DNA of 64,000 bases, taken from assembly GCF_036227325.1 (NCBI RefSeq), contig NZ_CP109467.1:5642001-5706000 (forward strand), read 5' to 3'. The notes beneath the pieces were generated by a model that made no database searches, was not told the origin of the DNA, and saw nothing but the letters and a program-made list of their open reading frames with translations. This DNA comes from Streptomyces sp. NBC_01465. Lineage in GTDB: Bacteria; Actinomycetota; Actinomycetes; Streptomycetales; Streptomycetaceae. This document shows positions 42,201 through 51,365 of the stretch, in pieces (positions within the stretch are counted from its first letter, which is position 1; each line of letters starts with the position of its first letter). The translations under genes and the position numbers were made by a program.

Positions 42201-43796
42201 ATGGATGCATTGCCGCTGGTGGCACTGGTGGCGGGAAGCGCCATCGTGGCGGGGGTGGCGCGGCGGACGCCGGTGCCCGCGCCGCTGATGCTGGTCGCGG
42301 TGGGGCTGATCGCCGCGTATGTGCCGGGGGTGCCCGAGTACACGCTCGATCCCGGGATCGTGCTGCCGCTGGTGCTGCCGCCGCTGCTCTACACGGCCGC
42401 GGTCGATTCCTCGTATCTGGACTTGCGGGCCAATTTCCGGCCCGTGGCGCTGCTTTCGGTGGGGTACGTGCTCTTCGCGACGCTGGCCGTGGGGTGGCTG
42501 GCGTATCTGCTCATTCCCGATCTGCCGCTGACTGCTGCATTGGTGCTGGGCGCCGTCATCGCGCCGCCGGACGCGGTGGCGGCGACGGCGATCGCGCGGA
42601 AGGTGGGGCTGCCTTCGCGGATCACGACGATCCTGCAGGGCGAATCACTGGTGAACGACGCGACGGCCATCACCGCGTACAAGGTGGCGCTCGCGGCCGC
42701 GGTGGGGGAAGGGGCCAGCTGGGCGGGCGGGATCGAGGAGTTCGCGCTGGCGGCCGTGGGGGGTGTGGGGGTCGGGCTGATCCTGATGGTGCCGCTGCAC
42801 TGGCTGCGTACGCATCTGAAGGAAGCCCTGCTGCAGAACACGCTGTCGCTGCTGATCCCGTTCGTCGCGTACGCGGCGGCCGAGCATGTGCATGCGTCCG
42901 GGGTGCTGGCGGTTGTGGTGGTGGCGCTGTATCTGGGGCACCGGTCGTGGCAGGTCGACTTCGCGACGCGGCTCCAGGAGGAGGCCGTGTGGAAGATGGT
43001 CTCCTTCATCCTGGAGTCGGTCGTCTTCGCGCTCATCGGGCTGCAGTTGCGGTTCGTGCTGAAGGGGCTCGGGGAGTACGAGGGGTGGGTCGCCGGGTGG
43101 TACGCGGTGGCCGTCTTCGTGCTGGTGGTGGCGGTGCGGTTCGTGTGGGTGTACCCGGCGACCTTCCTGCCGCGGGTGCTGTCGGAGCGCATCCGTGAGC
43201 GCGAGCCCGACACGGACTGGAAGGCCCCGCTGATCGTGGGGTGGGCCGGGATGCGGGGCGTGGTCTCGCTGGCCATTGCCTTCTCGATCCCGCTGACGGT
43301 GGACGGGGAGGACTTCCCGGCGCGGAACCTGGTGCTTTTCCTTACGTTCACGACCGTGATCGGGACCCTGGTGGTGCAGGGGCTGACGCTGCCGCCGCTG
43401 ATCCGGCTGCTGAAGATCCCGGGGCGCGATGCCCATGCCGAGACGCTGGCCGAGGCGCAGGCGCAGAGCGAGGCGTCGCGGGCGGCGGAGGAGCGTCTGG
43501 ATGTGCTGCTCGCGGACGAGGAGAACGCGCTGCCGCAGCCGCTGGCGGACCGGCTGCGTACGGTCCTGGAGCGGCGGCGCAACGCGGTGTGGGAGCGGCT
43601 GGGGGCGGTGAACGCGGTGACGGGGGAGAGCGCGGACGAGACGTACCGGCGGCTGGCTCGGGAGATGATCGAGGCGGAGCGGGCGGTGTTCGTGGAGCTG
43701 CGGGACGGGCGGCGGATCGACGACGAGATGCTGCGGACGCTGCTGCGGCGGCTGGACCTGGAGGAGGCGGCGGCGTACCGGGAGGCGGCGGATTAG
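42201..43796 (+). CDS. Na+/H+ antiporter, CPA1 (NhaP-like) family
   Basis: A 531-residue antiporter with about 12 membrane helices (1-415) and a cytosolic C-terminal tail (about 420-531) rich in Glu, Ala and Arg, probably helical. Ion-path motifs: PPDAVAATAIARKV, GESLVNDATAI with the Asn-Asp pair, and GWAGMRGVVSLA. ATG 42201 (MDALPLVALVAG) is chosen; longer frames overlap the zinc-finger gene. Third positions favour G strongly on this strand. Confidence 0.93.
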   Translation: MDALPLVALVAGSAIVAGVARRTPVPAPLMLVAVGLIAAYVPGVPEYTLDPGIVLPLVLPPLLYTAAVDSSYLDLRANFRPVALLSVGYVLFATLAVGWLAYLLIPDLPLTAALVLGAVIAPPDAVAATAIARKVGLPSRITTILQGESLVNDATAITAYKVALAAAVGEGASWAGGIEEFALAAVGGVGVGLILMVPLHWLRTHLKEALLQNTLSLLIPFVAYAAAEHVHASGVLAVVVVALYLGHRSWQVDFATRLQEEAVWKMVSFILESVVFALIGLQLRFVLKGLGEYEGWVAGWYAVAVFVLVVAVRFVWVYPATFLPRVLSERIREREPDTDWKAPLIVGWAGMRGVVSLAIAFSIPLTVDGEDFPARNLVLFLTFTTVIGTLVVQGLTLPPLIRLLKIPGRDAHAETLAEAQAQSEASRAAEERLDVLLADEENALPQPLADRLRTVLERRRNAVWERLGAVNAVTGESADETYRRLAREMIEAERAVFVELRDGRRIDDEMLRTLLRRLDLEEAAAYREAAD

Positions 43797-44077
43797 GGGC
43801 GCGCCCCCGTACGCGACCTTCGGCCGCGTGTCCTCAATCTCCCCCAAGCTCTCGGCTTCGCTCGAGCAGGGGGGACCCCCTTGACGGGCTGGATTTGCCC
43901 CGGTGTCGCATCGGAACGGACCGCAAGCGGCCATTGAGGAACCCACACCCAGGCCAACCACCTCCGCGAGAGCGGCGCCGGCTTAGGCGCAAAACCAGGC
44001 GGGGTCCGGGGCGGAGCCCCGGTGGGGTCTTGGGGCGACGCCCCGAGTTTCGGGAAGGGGCGGGGTGGGGGAACTCC
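43797..44077. repeat. Intergenic repeat block with dispersed element copy B
   Basis: Two parts. 43840-43882 is a hairpin of a type scattered in Streptomyces genomes: CTCCCCCAAGCTCTCGGC ... GAGCAGGGGGGA. 43888-44030 is the inverted copy of the ~140-bp element at 24684-24823, including GGCTTAGGCGCAAAACCA and the hairpin GGGGCGGAGCCCC (44008-44020). No gene. Confidence 0.82.
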
Positions 44078-44944
44078 TCACGGGCGTCCAGTGATCACCG
44101 CTGCCAGCCTCGTGCCCCGGGGGAACGCGCCCTCCTCCGTCAGTGTCAGCAGACCCCGCAGCATCTTCGCCACGTAGATCCGCTCCAGAGCGATTCCGTG
44201 GCGCTCCTCGAAGTCCCCTGCGAACGCCTCCAGTTCAGGCGTCGCGCGCGCATAACCCCCCTCGTGGAACCGGTCGTCCAGCGTCCAGTTCCCCGTCGGT
44301 GCCCCGAACGCCTCCCGCTGCAGGCGGCGTACCTCCTCGCCCAGGAAGCCTCCCTTCAGTACCGGGATGCCGATCGCCCGCTGCCCGGGCGCCAGACCGC
44401 CCGCCAGGCCCGCCACCGTTCCCCCCGTCCCCACGGCCACCCCCACCACGTCCGCCGCCCCCCGGAGCTCGCGGCCCAGCTCCGTACAGCCGTGCACCGC
44501 AAGGGAGTTGCTGCCGCCCTCGGGGACGACGTACGCGTCCGCGAACTCCGGCGGGACCGTCTTCGCCCGGTACGTCGTGCGGTCCACGAACACCAGTCGC
44601 ATCCCGTCCGCCGCGCACCGCGCCAGCGACGGGTTCAGAGGGCGGTCCGCCAGCTCGTCCCCCCGTACGACACCGATCGTCCCGAAGCCCAGCAGGCGGC
44701 CCGCGGCCGCCGTCGCGCGCAAGTGGTTGGAGTACGCGCCGCCGAAGGTCAGCAGGGGGCGGCCCGCCGCGGCCGTGAGGTTGGGGGACAGCTTGCGCCA
44801 CTTGTTGCCCGTGAGGTCCGGGTGGATCAAGTCGTCCCGTTTCAGGAGCAGTTCGACTCCGTGGCGGTCAAACCGGCCGTCCGTGACCTGCTGGAGCGGG
44901 GACGGGAGGCGGGGGCGGAGTGGTCGAAGTGGTTCCGGGGACAT
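44078..44944 (-). CDS. PLP enzyme of the D-cysteine desulfhydrase/ACC deaminase family
   Basis: A 288-residue fold-type II pyridoxal-phosphate enzyme. The PLP Lys is in DLTGNKWRKL (K51 the likely one); TFGGAYSNHLRATAAAG is the family signature; VGVAVGTGGTVAGLAGGL is the phosphate-binding loop. Whether it acts on D-cysteine or on 1-aminocyclopropane-1-carboxylate cannot be told, since the distinguishing residues are not obvious. ATG at 44944 precedes the divergent encapsulin promoter region. Confidence 0.88.
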   Translation of the reverse strand: MSPEPLRPLRPRLPSPLQQVTDGRFDRHGVELLLKRDDLIHPDLTGNKWRKLSPNLTAAAGRPLLTFGGAYSNHLRATAAAGRLLGFGTIGVVRGDELADRPLNPSLARCAADGMRLVFVDRTTYRAKTVPPEFADAYVVPEGGSNSLAVHGCTELGRELRGAADVVGVAVGTGGTVAGLAGGLAPGQRAIGIPVLKGGFLGEEVRRLQREAFGAPTGNWTLDDRFHEGGYARATPELEAFAGDFEERHGIALERIYVAKMLRGLLTLTEEGAFPRGTRLAAVITGRP

Positions 44945-45071
44945 GGGGGGATTGTCGCCGCCCTTCCCCGCCCAGCGCCAAACAGTCTCCTCCGTTTGTG
45001 TAATGGCGCGGCGACACCCCGTAGTGGAAGGCTCGCGGACGCAGGTCAGCGCTTGATCGAGAGGGAGTCAG

Positions 45072-46478
45072 ATGTCGGTTGGCGAAGAGATCCGCGAGCA
45101 GCAGGCCCCGTCCCAGCAGAGTCTGGGGACGGCGGCGGCGCGGAACTTGGCGACCACCACCAAGTCCGCGCCGCAGATGCAGGAGATCACCTCGCGGTGG
45201 CTGCTGCGGATGCTGCCGTGGGTGCAGGTGCAGGGCGGTACGTACCGGGTGAACCGCCGGCTGAGTTACTCCGTGGGCGACGGACGCGTGACGTTCGTGC
45301 AGACCGGCGACCGGGTCGCGGTCATCCCCGCCGAGCTGGGCGAGCTGCCCGCGCTGCGGGACTACGAGGACCAGTCCGCGCTCCAGGAGCTCGCACAGCG
45401 GTGCGCGCAGCGGGAGTTCGCGGCAGGGGAGGTGATGGCCGAGGCGGGGACGGCCAACGACCGGGTGTTCCTGCTCGCGCACGGCAGGGTGGAGAAGCTG
45501 GGCGCCGGGCAGTACGGCGGTGAGAACGTGCTCGGGGTGCTCGCCGACGGCTCGTACCTGGGCGACCAGGCGCTCGTGGACGCGGACTCCACCTGGGAGT
45601 ACACCGCCCGCGCCGCCACCGCCTGTACGGTCCTGGAGCTGACCCGGGCCGATGTGCTGAACCTGGCCGAGCGCGCGGGTTCGCTCCGGGACCATCTGGC
45701 CGGGCTCGCCTTCGTCCCCGAGCAGCGGACCAACAAGTACGGCGAGGCGGCGATCGACCTCTCCGCCGGGCATGTGGGCGAGGCCGTCGTACCGCACACG
45801 TTCGTGGACTACGACGCGGCGCCGCGCGAGTACGAACTGAGCGTCGCGCAGACGGTGCTGAAGGTGCACAGCCGTATCGCCGACCTCTACAACCAGCCCA
45901 TGAACCAGACCGAGCAGCAGTTGCGGCTCACGGTCGAGGCGCTGCGCGAGCGCCAGGAGCACGAGCTCATCAACAACCGTGAGTTCGGGCTGCTGAACAA
46001 CGCCGACTACAGCCAGCGGCTGCAGCCGCACGACGGGGCGCCCGGCCCCGACGACATGGACGAACTGCTGTCGCGCAGGCGCGGGTCGAAGATGATCCTC
46101 GCGCATCCGCGCGCCATCGCGGCCTTCGGGCGGGAGTGCAACAAGCGCGGGCTCTACCCCGACAGCATCGAGGTGGCGGGGCACCATGTGCCCGCCTGGC
46201 GCGGGGTGCCGATCTTCCCCTGCAACAAGATCCCGATCACCGACGCCCGGACCACCTCGATCATCTGTATGCGTACGGGCGAGGCCGAGCAGGGTGTCAT
46301 CGGTCTGCAGCAGGCGGGGATCCCCGACGAGATCGAACCGAGCCTCTCGGTGCGCTTCATGGGCATCGACGAGCAGGCGATCATCTCCTACCTGGTGACG
46401 GCCTACTACTCGGCGGCGATCCTGGTACCGGACGCGCTGGGCGTGCTGGAGAACGTCGAGGTCAGTCGCTGGCGCTGA
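45072..46478 (+). CDS. Family 2B encapsulin shell protein (EshA-like, with cNMP-binding domain)
   Basis: A 468-residue HK97-fold shell protein that should assemble into a protein nanocompartment. The N-terminal arm (1-50) and flanking shell regions enclose a cyclic-nucleotide-binding domain (about 95-215: [33 protein letters not shown]), the mark of family 2B. The shell part continues with [26 protein letters not shown], the P-domain-like [18 protein letters not shown] and ends ...[14 protein letters not shown] at 45072 has GAGAGGGAG upstream. A polyprenyl synthase, a recognised cargo class for this family, follows 64 bp later. Confidence 0.92.
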   Translation: MSVGEEIREQQAPSQQSLGTAAARNLATTTKSAPQMQEITSRWLLRMLPWVQVQGGTYRVNRRLSYSVGDGRVTFVQTGDRVAVIPAELGELPALRDYEDQSALQELAQRCAQREFAAGEVMAEAGTANDRVFLLAHGRVEKLGAGQYGGENVLGVLADGSYLGDQALVDADSTWEYTARAATACTVLELTRADVLNLAERAGSLRDHLAGLAFVPEQRTNKYGEAAIDLSAGHVGEAVVPHTFVDYDAAPREYELSVAQTVLKVHSRIADLYNQPMNQTEQQLRLTVEALRERQEHELINNREFGLLNNADYSQRLQPHDGAPGPDDMDELLSRRRGSKMILAHPRAIAAFGRECNKRGLYPDSIEVAGHHVPAWRGVPIFPCNKIPITDARTTSIICMRTGEAEQGVIGLQQAGIPDEIEPSLSVRFMGIDEQAIISYLVTAYYSAAILVPDALGVLENVEVSRWR

Positions 46479-46542
46479 GTGGGCGGTCGCGGGCCCGGGG
46501 CCGCTGCCCCGGGCCCGCACCCCGTAAGGAAGGTGAACGGGT

Positions 46543-47577
46543 GTGATCACTGCACATTCCGCGACCGAGGGTCACGAGGCCGCCGCTCTGCTGGAGCGGA
46601 CCCGGATCGCGGTCAACCCCCGGCTCAGGTCCACCGTCGAGACCCTGCCGGGCTCCCTGCGCCGTATCGCGATGTACCACTTCGGCTGGGAGCTGCCCGA
46701 CGGCACCCCGGCTGCGGGACAGGCGGGCAAGGCGATCAGGCCCGCGCTGGTGCTCGCCGCGACGCAGGCCCTGGGCGGGGACACGGAGCCTGCCGTACGG
46801 GCGGCCGCCGCCGTGGAGCTGGTGCACAACTTCACCCTGCTGCACGACGACGTGATCGACCAGGACCCCACCCGCAGACACCGGCCCACCGCCTGGACGG
46901 TCTTCGGCATACCGGACGCGATCATCGCCGGTGACGCACTGCACGCACTCGCGCTGCGGCTGCTCGCCGAGGATGCGCACCCGGCCTCCCGGGCGGCCTC
47001 GGAGCGTCTCGCCGCGTGCGTCATCGAGCTCTGCGCCGGCCAGCAGGCGGACTGCGCCTTCGAGGACCGGGGCGACGTCACGCTGGAGGAGTGCCTGACG
47101 ATGGCGGAGGCCAAGACCGGGGCGCTGCTCGGCTGTGCGTGCGCGCTGGGTGCGCTGTACGCGGGGGCGGACACCGAAGTGGTCGACGCCATGGACGCGT
47201 TCGGGCGGGAGGCGGGGCTCGCCTTCCAGCTGATCGACGACCTCATCGGGATCTGGGGCGACCCCGCCCAGACGGGGAAGCCGGCCGGTGCGGATCTGGC
47301 CGCGCACAAGAAGTCGCTGCCGGTGGTCGCCGCCCTGTCCTCGGGGACGCCCGCCGCGGCCGAACTGGAGGGGCTCTACCGGGGGCCGATGAACGCCGCT
47401 GCCATAAGGTCCGCGACCGAGGCCGTGGAGCGGGCGGGCGGCCGCGACTGGGCGCAGATGCAGGCGGCCGACCGAATGTCCCGGGCGGTGCACCATCTGT
47501 CGCGCGCTGTCCCCGACCTCACGGCGGCGGGAGGGCTGCTGTCCCTGGCGGAGTTCGTGACGCGGCGGAACCACTGA
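46543..47577 (+). CDS. Polyprenyl diphosphate synthase, probable encapsulin cargo
   Basis: A 344-residue trans-isoprenyl diphosphate synthase. KAIRP (63-67) binds pyrophosphate, the first Asp-rich motif is HDDVIDQD (D102, D103, D106), and the second is QLIDDLIGIWGD (D232, D233). Chain length cannot be read reliably, but residues before the first motif (HNFTLL) suggest a C15-C20 or longer product. GTG at 46543. The only candidate cargo-loading extension is the ~30-residue N-terminus (MITAHSATEGHEAAALLE). It sits directly behind the shell gene. Confidence 0.9.
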   Translation: MITAHSATEGHEAAALLERTRIAVNPRLRSTVETLPGSLRRIAMYHFGWELPDGTPAAGQAGKAIRPALVLAATQALGGDTEPAVRAAAAVELVHNFTLLHDDVIDQDPTRRHRPTAWTVFGIPDAIIAGDALHALALRLLAEDAHPASRAASERLAACVIELCAGQQADCAFEDRGDVTLEECLTMAEAKTGALLGCACALGALYAGADTEVVDAMDAFGREAGLAFQLIDDLIGIWGDPAQTGKPAGADLAAHKKSLPVVAALSSGTPAAAELEGLYRGPMNAAAIRSATEAVERAGGRDWAQMQAADRMSRAVHHLSRAVPDLTAAGGLLSLAEFVTRRNH

Positions 47578-47740
47578 GCCGCGGGCGCCGGGCCGTAGTC
47601 GCTCAGCCGATTTCCGGACGGGCCGATGAGGGGACAGTGGGTCCGGCGCGCCCACGACAGGGCTCATGCGGTACGCGGTGCGGCGGCGGGCTGTAGAACT
47701 GCCCGCGATCGACGTCCCGTTTCCGGAAGGATCTCCGCCC

Positions 47741-48004
47741 GTGCCCACTGCCCGTCACACCCTCGGCGCCGCCGCTGCCGCCGCGTTCCTCGCCCTGGCC
47801 GCCCCCTCGGTCGCGTACGCCGACGGGGTTCCGGACGCCGCCGACGCCCTGACCAGCGTCGAGACCCCGGTGAAGTCCAAGGTGAACAACCCGGTGGACC
47901 TGGACCGCACCACGAAGCAGGTCGGGACGGTCGCCGACACCGTGCTCGCCAAGGCGTCGACCACGGCCGACCCGAAGAGCAGTCTCAGCGCGCTCGGCGG
48001 CTGA
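47741..48004 (+). CDS. Small secreted protein, 87 residues
   Basis: GTG at 47741 with GGAAGG upstream. A clear signal peptide (basic start, AAAAAAFLALAAPSVAYA, cleavage near residue 27) and a mature part of about 60 polar residues (ADGVPDAADALTSVETPVK, TTKQVGTVADTVLAK). No cysteine and no recognised domain. It resembles the many small exported Streptomyces proteins of unknown role. Starting at ATG 47666 would bury the signal and is rejected. Confidence 0.72.
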   Translation: MPTARHTLGAAAAAAFLALAAPSVAYADGVPDAADALTSVETPVKSKVNNPVDLDRTTKQVGTVADTVLAKASTTADPKSSLSALGG

Positions 48005-48023
48005 CCCGCGCGTCGAAGGTCTC

Positions 48024-48058
48024 GTGTGTCCCGGCGCGGATCCCGCGCCGGGACACAC
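48024..48058 (+). terminator. Strong terminator after the small secreted protein
   Basis: Perfect 16-bp stem GTGTGTCCCGGCGCGG / CCGCGCCGGGACACAC with a 3-nt loop, 20 bp after the stop. Confidence 0.88.
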
Positions 48059-48125
48059 GGCGTTCCGCCCCCAACTCTAAGATCGTGCCCGCCGGTTGAG
48101 CGGACGGACGAGAGGGGCACGGGAC

Positions 48126-48728
48126 ATGGGTGTGGCGATACGGCAGGCGGGCGAGGGCGACCGCGAGGCGCTCGTGGAACTGCTGGACAGTGCGTTCCAG
48201 CAGGACCCGGTGAGCGGGTGGGTCTTCCCCGACGAGGCGCACCGGCGGGCGGTGCACGGGAAGTTCCTCGGGGTCTTCATCGACATCACCCTCGCCGAGG
48301 GCCGGGTCGACCTCACCGAGGACGGGTCCGCGATGGCCCTGTGGCTGGAGGTGCCCGCGGGTGAGCCGGAGGGCGAGGACGAGGTCCCGGCCCTGATGCG
48401 CGAGACGGCCGATCCGGAGAACGAACGGGCCGAGCTGGTGGGCCGGTTGATGGGCGCCGTCCATCCGCACGACCGGGCCCACACGTATCTGCTCATGATC
48501 GGGGTGAGCCCGGAGCGGCAGGGGGAGGGGCTGGGGACCGCACTGATGGCGCCCGTCCTGGAGCGCTGCGACCGCGAGGGAACGCCCGCCTATCTGGAGG
48601 CGAGCAGCGCGCGCAGCCGGGTGCTGTACGAGCGGCTCGGGTTCGCCTTCATGGGCAGGACGGTGCAGCTTCCCGACGGGCCGCAGATGTGGCCGATGTG
48701 GCGCGAGCCGCAGGAGCCGCAGGGCTGA
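48126..48728 (+). CDS. GNAT-family N-acetyltransferase
   Basis: A 200-residue acetyltransferase. N-terminal strand MGVAIRQAGEGDREALVEL, acetyl-CoA loop IGVSPERQGEGLGTALMAPV (about 126-145) and C-terminal LYERLGFAFMG. ATG 48126 follows GAGAGGGGCACGGGAC. Substrate unknown. It is convergent with the TetR gene, with 1 bp between stops. Confidence 0.9.
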   Translation: MGVAIRQAGEGDREALVELLDSAFQQDPVSGWVFPDEAHRRAVHGKFLGVFIDITLAEGRVDLTEDGSAMALWLEVPAGEPEGEDEVPALMRETADPENERAELVGRLMGAVHPHDRAHTYLLMIGVSPERQGEGLGTALMAPVLERCDREGTPAYLEASSARSRVLYERLGFAFMGRTVQLPDGPQMWPMWREPQEPQG

Positions 48729-48729
48729 A

Positions 48730-49305
48730 CTACCCCTCCGGGACGATCCTTTCGACCAGAGCCTCGACCAGGCGGGCGGTGGAGTCCTCGCCCAACAGGC
48801 CGGGCAGGGTGAGGTGTTCGACGAGGAGGCCCGTCATGGAGACGTACAGCAGCCGTACGGTCTCGGCGTCGCCCGGCATGCCCGAGGCCAGATGGAACGC
48901 GATGTTGGCGTCGAGGACCGTCTGCAGGGCGACGGTCAGTTCGGCGCGCAGGGCGGGCCAGCGGGTGGCTTCCAGGCGGAGCTCGATGAGCGCCAGATAG
49001 CCGTTGCGCTCCTTCTCCATGCGCTGCACGAGCCACTGCATGAGGCTGGTGACGAGTGCGCGCGAAGGTCCGGGGCGCAGGGCTTCGGCGACCTCCGCGG
49101 GGTCGGGCGTCATCCGTACGTGGATATGGCGTCCGGCCTGGGTCAGCAGATCGTCGCGGCTGGCGAAGTAGTTTGACGCGGTGCCGGCGGGGACGCCGGC
49201 GCAGGCGTCGACCGCCCGGAAGGTGAGGCCGCGCGCTCCTTCCTGGGCGAGTACGTCGATCGCCGCGTCGACAAGTGCGGTCCTGCGTTCCGGATTTCGG
49301 GCCAT
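48730..49305 (-). CDS. TetR-family regulator
   Basis: A 191-residue regulator. HTH at about 8-55 (ALVDAAIDVLAQEGARGLTF, GVPAGTASNYFASRDDLL), then an all-helical ligand domain. ATG 49305 has AGGAGAG upstream. It is divergent from the DHFR-like gene; the gap contains AACCAC ... GTGGTT (about 49330-49364), a possible operator. Confidence 0.9.
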   Translation of the reverse strand: MARNPERRTALVDAAIDVLAQEGARGLTFRAVDACAGVPAGTASNYFASRDDLLTQAGRHIHVRMTPDPAEVAEALRPGPSRALVTSLMQWLVQRMEKERNGYLALIELRLEATRWPALRAELTVALQTVLDANIAFHLASGMPGDAETVRLLYVSMTGLLVEHLTLPGLLGEDSTARLVEALVERIVPEG

Positions 49306-49402
49306 GACTCTCTCCTGAAGCTCTTGCGCAACCACTACACGTGGAGCACTATAGCTGTCGTGGTTCACGGACGGCCACATCCCCGAGACCAAAGAGGCCG
49401 GT

Positions 49403-49984
49403 TTGCGCAAGCTCACGTATTACGTCGGTGCCTCCATCGACGGTTTCATCGCGGCGCCCTCCGGGGCCTATGACTTCTACCCGCTCGGCGAGCCCTTCCT
49501 GAAGGACTTCCTGATCGGCACCTATCCGGAGTGCCTGCCGACGCATGTGCGCGGTCACTTCGGGGTCGACGACGCACCCAACACCCACTTCGACACGATC
49601 ATCCAGGGGCGCGGTACCTATGCTGCGGCGCTGGACATGGGAGTGACGAGCCCGTACGCGCATCTGCGCCAGTACGTGGTCTCGCGCTCCATCGCCGAGA
49701 GCCCCGACCCCGCCGTCGAGATGATCTCCGGCGATGTGCTGAGCGCCGTGAAGGAGCTCAAGGCGGAGGAGGGCGGGCTCGGGATCTATCTCGCGGGCGG
49801 GGCCGACCTGGCCGCCCAACTTCTTCCGGAGATCGACGAGTTGGTCATCAAGGTGTATCCGATCGTCATCGGGGCGGGCATTCCGCTCTTCTCGGCCGAA
49901 TTCGGCGTCGTGGACTTCGAGTTGGACGACGTACGGACCTTCGACAACGGGACGATCGTGACGAAGTACGCCAGGAAGCGGTAA
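49403..49984 (+). CDS. Dihydrofolate reductase-fold (RibD C-terminal) protein
   Basis: A 193-residue member of the RibD_C/DHFR-like family, starting at TTG 49403 after AGAGG. Strand motifs: LTYYVGASIDGFIAAPSG at the N-terminus, IIQGRGTYAAALDMG in the middle, GIYLAGGADLAAQLLPEIDE as nucleotide-binding loop. Such solitary proteins are NAD(P)H-dependent reductases of unknown substrate. Divergent TetR gene is a candidate regulator. Confidence 0.88.
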   Translation: MRKLTYYVGASIDGFIAAPSGAYDFYPLGEPFLKDFLIGTYPECLPTHVRGHFGVDDAPNTHFDTIIQGRGTYAAALDMGVTSPYAHLRQYVVSRSIAESPDPAVEMISGDVLSAVKELKAEEGGLGIYLAGGADLAAQLLPEIDELVIKVYPIVIGAGIPLFSAEFGVVDFELDDVRTFDNGTIVTKYARKR

Positions 49985-50042
49985 TTCCGGACTTGGTCAC
50001 TCCTTGTGACGGGGGGCTGGTGACAGCGCTAAGGTCCGGGTC

Positions 50043-50453
50043 ATGACAGCACAGTCGTGGGCCGGCTGGTACCGGGACCGCCATGGATCGGAAGCCTTCG
50101 TGATCACGGTCGAGGGGCGGCAACTGCACACCCGGATCAGGGGTGTTGAGTACGTGGGCGACTCCTTCGACGCGCTGGCCCCTGCCGAGGGGGCGGCGCT
50201 CGGCGACTGCGTCCTCGAGTGGGACATGCCGCTGCCGGTCCTGGACACCGGCGGCGAGGTGCACCGGGCCACCCTCAGCTGCCTGCTGGCGCTGCGGCGG
50301 CCCGACACCGACCTCGGCGTGACCCTGCACTACGGCGGCGCGGGGTACTCCGCCGGGAACAACGACGGCGACTTCGGGGCAGCACTCGCCCTGATCCAGG
50401 AGCAACTCCCGCCGGGCGCCTCGCTCCAGGCGCCGTTCACCGTGCACGCGTAG
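50043..50453 (+). CDS. Conserved hypothetical protein (possibly DUF6304), 136 residues
   Basis: A soluble protein rich in beta-strands (FVITVEGRQLHTRIRGVEYVG; TLSCLLALRRPDTDLGVTLHY). WAGWYRDRHGSEAF near the start is the most distinctive segment. I believe it belongs to a Streptomyces-specific DUF but cannot confirm. Followed by a strong terminator shared with the convergent gene. Confidence 0.75.
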   Translation: MTAQSWAGWYRDRHGSEAFVITVEGRQLHTRIRGVEYVGDSFDALAPAEGAALGDCVLEWDMPLPVLDTGGEVHRATLSCLLALRRPDTDLGVTLHYGGAGYSAGNNDGDFGAALALIQEQLPPGASLQAPFTVHA

Positions 50454-50472
50454 ACGTACGACGGCATGCGTC

Positions 50473-50506
50473 GGCCCCGCACCGGATCCCCCTCCGGTGC
50501 GGGGCC
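50473..50506. terminator. Bidirectional terminator
   Basis: Perfect 13-bp stem GGCCCCGCACCGG / CCGGTGCGGGGCC with an 8-nt loop between convergent stops at 50453 and 50525. Confidence 0.88.
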
Positions 50507-50524
50507 GCCCCCGTGCGGTGCTGG

Positions 50525-51214
50525 TCAGGCCGTGGTGCGCTCGCGGGCGTACCAGGCGATCGCCACGGTCGCGACCGCGGAGGGCAGTGCCGCGACGAAC
50601 CCGGCGGCGCCGCTGGAGATGGCGAAGCTCAGCAGCATCCCGACGATGAACAGCGCGGACAGCCAGCGCGGGACCGAGCGTGCCCGGAAGAGCGCGATGC
50701 AGACGAGCACCGAGCCGACGATCTGGGCGAGTGCGCTGGGCGCCAGGACGTTGGTGTAGAGGTCGGTGTGGTCGTTGATGTACGCGACGAAGCTGTGGCC
50801 CGAAGCGGTGGGCAGGGCCGCGGAGTTCGTGGCGTACCCGTACAGCACGCCGACGCCTCCGAAGCCCGAGCTGACCAGTGCCCCCGAGACGATCAGGAGC
50901 ACCGAACCGATGCGGGCGAGCGCCGCCCCGCGCTGCCGCACCAGGACGAGGACCGCGAAGGCGAGGCCGACGCAGAACAGGGCGTAGAGCGGCCCGCCGT
51001 ACGCGAACATCGCCCAGAAGCGGTCGCGGTGGCCGGCCGCGTCGCCGTAGCTGAACCCGTTGTGCGGGTCGCCGCCCGGAGTCAGGACCGCGAACAGCGC
51101 GTTCACGACGGAGCCGACCGCGACGACGCCGAGCGCGGCGGTGGCGAGGGTGCGCAGACCGGCCGCGAGCGGGGCGGCGGTGACAGGGGCGGCGAGGTGC
51201 TTGGTGTCGGTCAT
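50525..51214 (-). CDS. Integral membrane protein, 229 residues
   Basis: Six hydrophobic segments (about 21-40, 66-90, 98-125, 150-172, 178-195, 200-222) with a short cytosolic N-terminus (MTDTKHLAAPV). The loop GDPHNGFSYGDAAGHRDRFW lies between helices 1 and 2. No family recognised. ATG 51214 is chosen over an upstream ATG 51289. Confidence 0.8.
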   Translation of the reverse strand: MTDTKHLAAPVTAAPLAAGLRTLATAALGVVAVGSVVNALFAVLTPGGDPHNGFSYGDAAGHRDRFWAMFAYGGPLYALFCVGLAFAVLVLVRQRGAALARIGSVLLIVSGALVSSGFGGVGVLYGYATNSAALPTASGHSFVAYINDHTDLYTNVLAPSALAQIVGSVLVCIALFRARSVPRWLSALFIVGMLLSFAISSGAAGFVAALPSAVATVAIAWYARERTTA

Positions 51215-51365
51215 CGGGGTCTCCCGGATCGGTGGACTCGTGGCTGAGGCTCTGTCACAGCACTGTGGCGGTGGGGGAGTTGGTGCCACATCCGGGCGGG
51301 TACGGGAGAAGTCTGCGTGCTGCCACGGATACCGCGAAGGGTGACCGCGCCCCTACCGTGAGCGC

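Noticed and set aside
47221..47260. Loss of the second Asp-rich motif in the polyprenyl synthase
   Set aside because: It reads DDLIGIWGD rather than DDxxD, but this variant is usual in Streptomyces prenyl synthases, so no loss of function is implied.
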